A DNA stretch of 36,957 nucleotides from JBOGFI01 sp050743365. Its GTDB lineage: Bacteria > Actinomycetota > Acidimicrobiia > IMCC26256 > JACDBD01. The translations under genes were made by a program, and so were the position numbers. This document shows positions 36,767 to 36,957 of this stretch, piece after piece; positions within the stretch are counted from its first letter, which is position 1, and each line of letters opens with the position of its first letter. The stretch lies in the NCBI GenBank assembly GCA_050743365.1, contig JBOGFI010000029.1, positions 1-36,957 of the forward strand, written 5' to 3'. The notes beneath the pieces are model-generated. The model had not been told where the DNA came from and made no database searches. It was given only the letters and a program-made list of their open reading frames with translations.

Positions 36767-36957
36767 ATGGACTACGAGCAGATCGCGTACCACCGCGCCG
36801 ACCGGATCCTCACGATCACGCTCGACCGGCCCGAGCGGCTCAACGCCTTCACCCTGACGATGACCGAAGAGCTGCTCGACGCCTTCGACCGCGCCGACGC
36901 CGATGACGACGTCCGCGCTGTCATCGTGACCGGCCGGGGGCGCGGGTTCTGCGCCGG
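36767..36957 (+). CDS. Enoyl-CoA hydratase/isomerase, N-terminal part (cut by window edge)
   Basis: 63 codons visible: MDYEQIAYHRADRILTITLD, then RPERLNAFTLTMTEELLDAF, DRADADDDVRAVIVTGRGRG and FCA. This is the first crotonase repeat, up to the oxyanion-hole strand (V-T-G-R-G-R-G-F-C-A-G). The catalytic region lies beyond the window. It is divergent from the SDR gene with overlapping -10 boxes, and probably belongs with it in acyl-CoA metabolism. Confidence 0.88.
   Translation, partial: MDYEQIAYHRADRILTITLDRPERLNAFTLTMTEELLDAFDRADADDDVRAVIVTGRGRGFCA

Overview
This is a high-GC window with dense gene packing, many GTG/TTG starts, GTGA stop/start overlaps and leaderless promoters. That points to an actinomycete (Actinomycetota). 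The gene content is addB-addA, a zinc-ribbon protein beside RNase HI and a histidine phosphatase, an Lrp/amidinohydrolase/rocD block, DUF3618 and 'Holin-X' proteins. It fits a free-living soil or water lineage, possibly Acidimicrobiia, but taxonomy is an inference from style and neighbourhoods only.

Left part (1-6.9 kb) is accessory and scarred. A tetR-SDR operon (SDR cut by the window edge) is followed by the 3' half of a tRNA-Val(TAC) with helically phased direct repeats beside it, which looks like an old attachment site. Next come an IS3-type transposase stump, a hemerythrin gene and a NarL/LuxR-type regulator that share a 20-bp operator, and a small-membrane-protein/coiled-coil/holin-like/DUF3618 envelope-stress operon. 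A graveyard of three gene fragments follows (DUF2188-like, a small membrane protein, a ferredoxin reductase). A GNAT gene and a frameshifted two-CXXC zinc-ribbon gene with a hairpin-rich leader close the region.

The middle (6.9-23.9 kb) is more chromosomal. It holds a PfkB sugar kinase, a truncated small gene, a SnoaL-like protein, an SGNH lipase lipoprotein, a GNAT protein, the translationally coupled addB-addA recombination nuclease, a bifunctional penicillin-binding protein, and a run zinc-ribbon protein > RNase HI > membrane protein > histidine phosphatase. A convergent membrane class III cyclase and a GTGA-coupled DUF429 > APH kinase > DUF488 operon follow.

The right part (24-37 kb) carries a flavin amine oxidase, a secreted esterase of the PHB-depolymerase type, a CrtC/AttH-like protein, a divergent ketol-acid reductoisomerase, and two tandem secreted proline-rich anchored proteins of no recognised family. 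It then has an orphan amino-acid-type binding protein, an arginine-to-glutamate-semialdehyde unit (Lrp regulator divergent from an arginine dihydrolase-like enzyme coupled to ornithine aminotransferase), an enoyl-CoA hydratase, an unknown protein, an SDR, and the start of a second enoyl-CoA hydratase.

The most unusual signals are non-coding. A 103-bp element is present twice in opposite orientation (10090-10192 and 35858-35960, 95/103 identical by eye). A near-identical 20-bp palindrome sits in front of both the hemerythrin and regulator genes. There is a tRNA/attachment scar. Four hairpins lie back to back in the leader of the broken zinc-ribbon gene. A four-unit 14-bp tandem repeat sits exactly on a stop/start junction. 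A consistent TANNNT-(6-7 nt)-start-codon pattern marks leaderless transcripts at nearly all lead genes.
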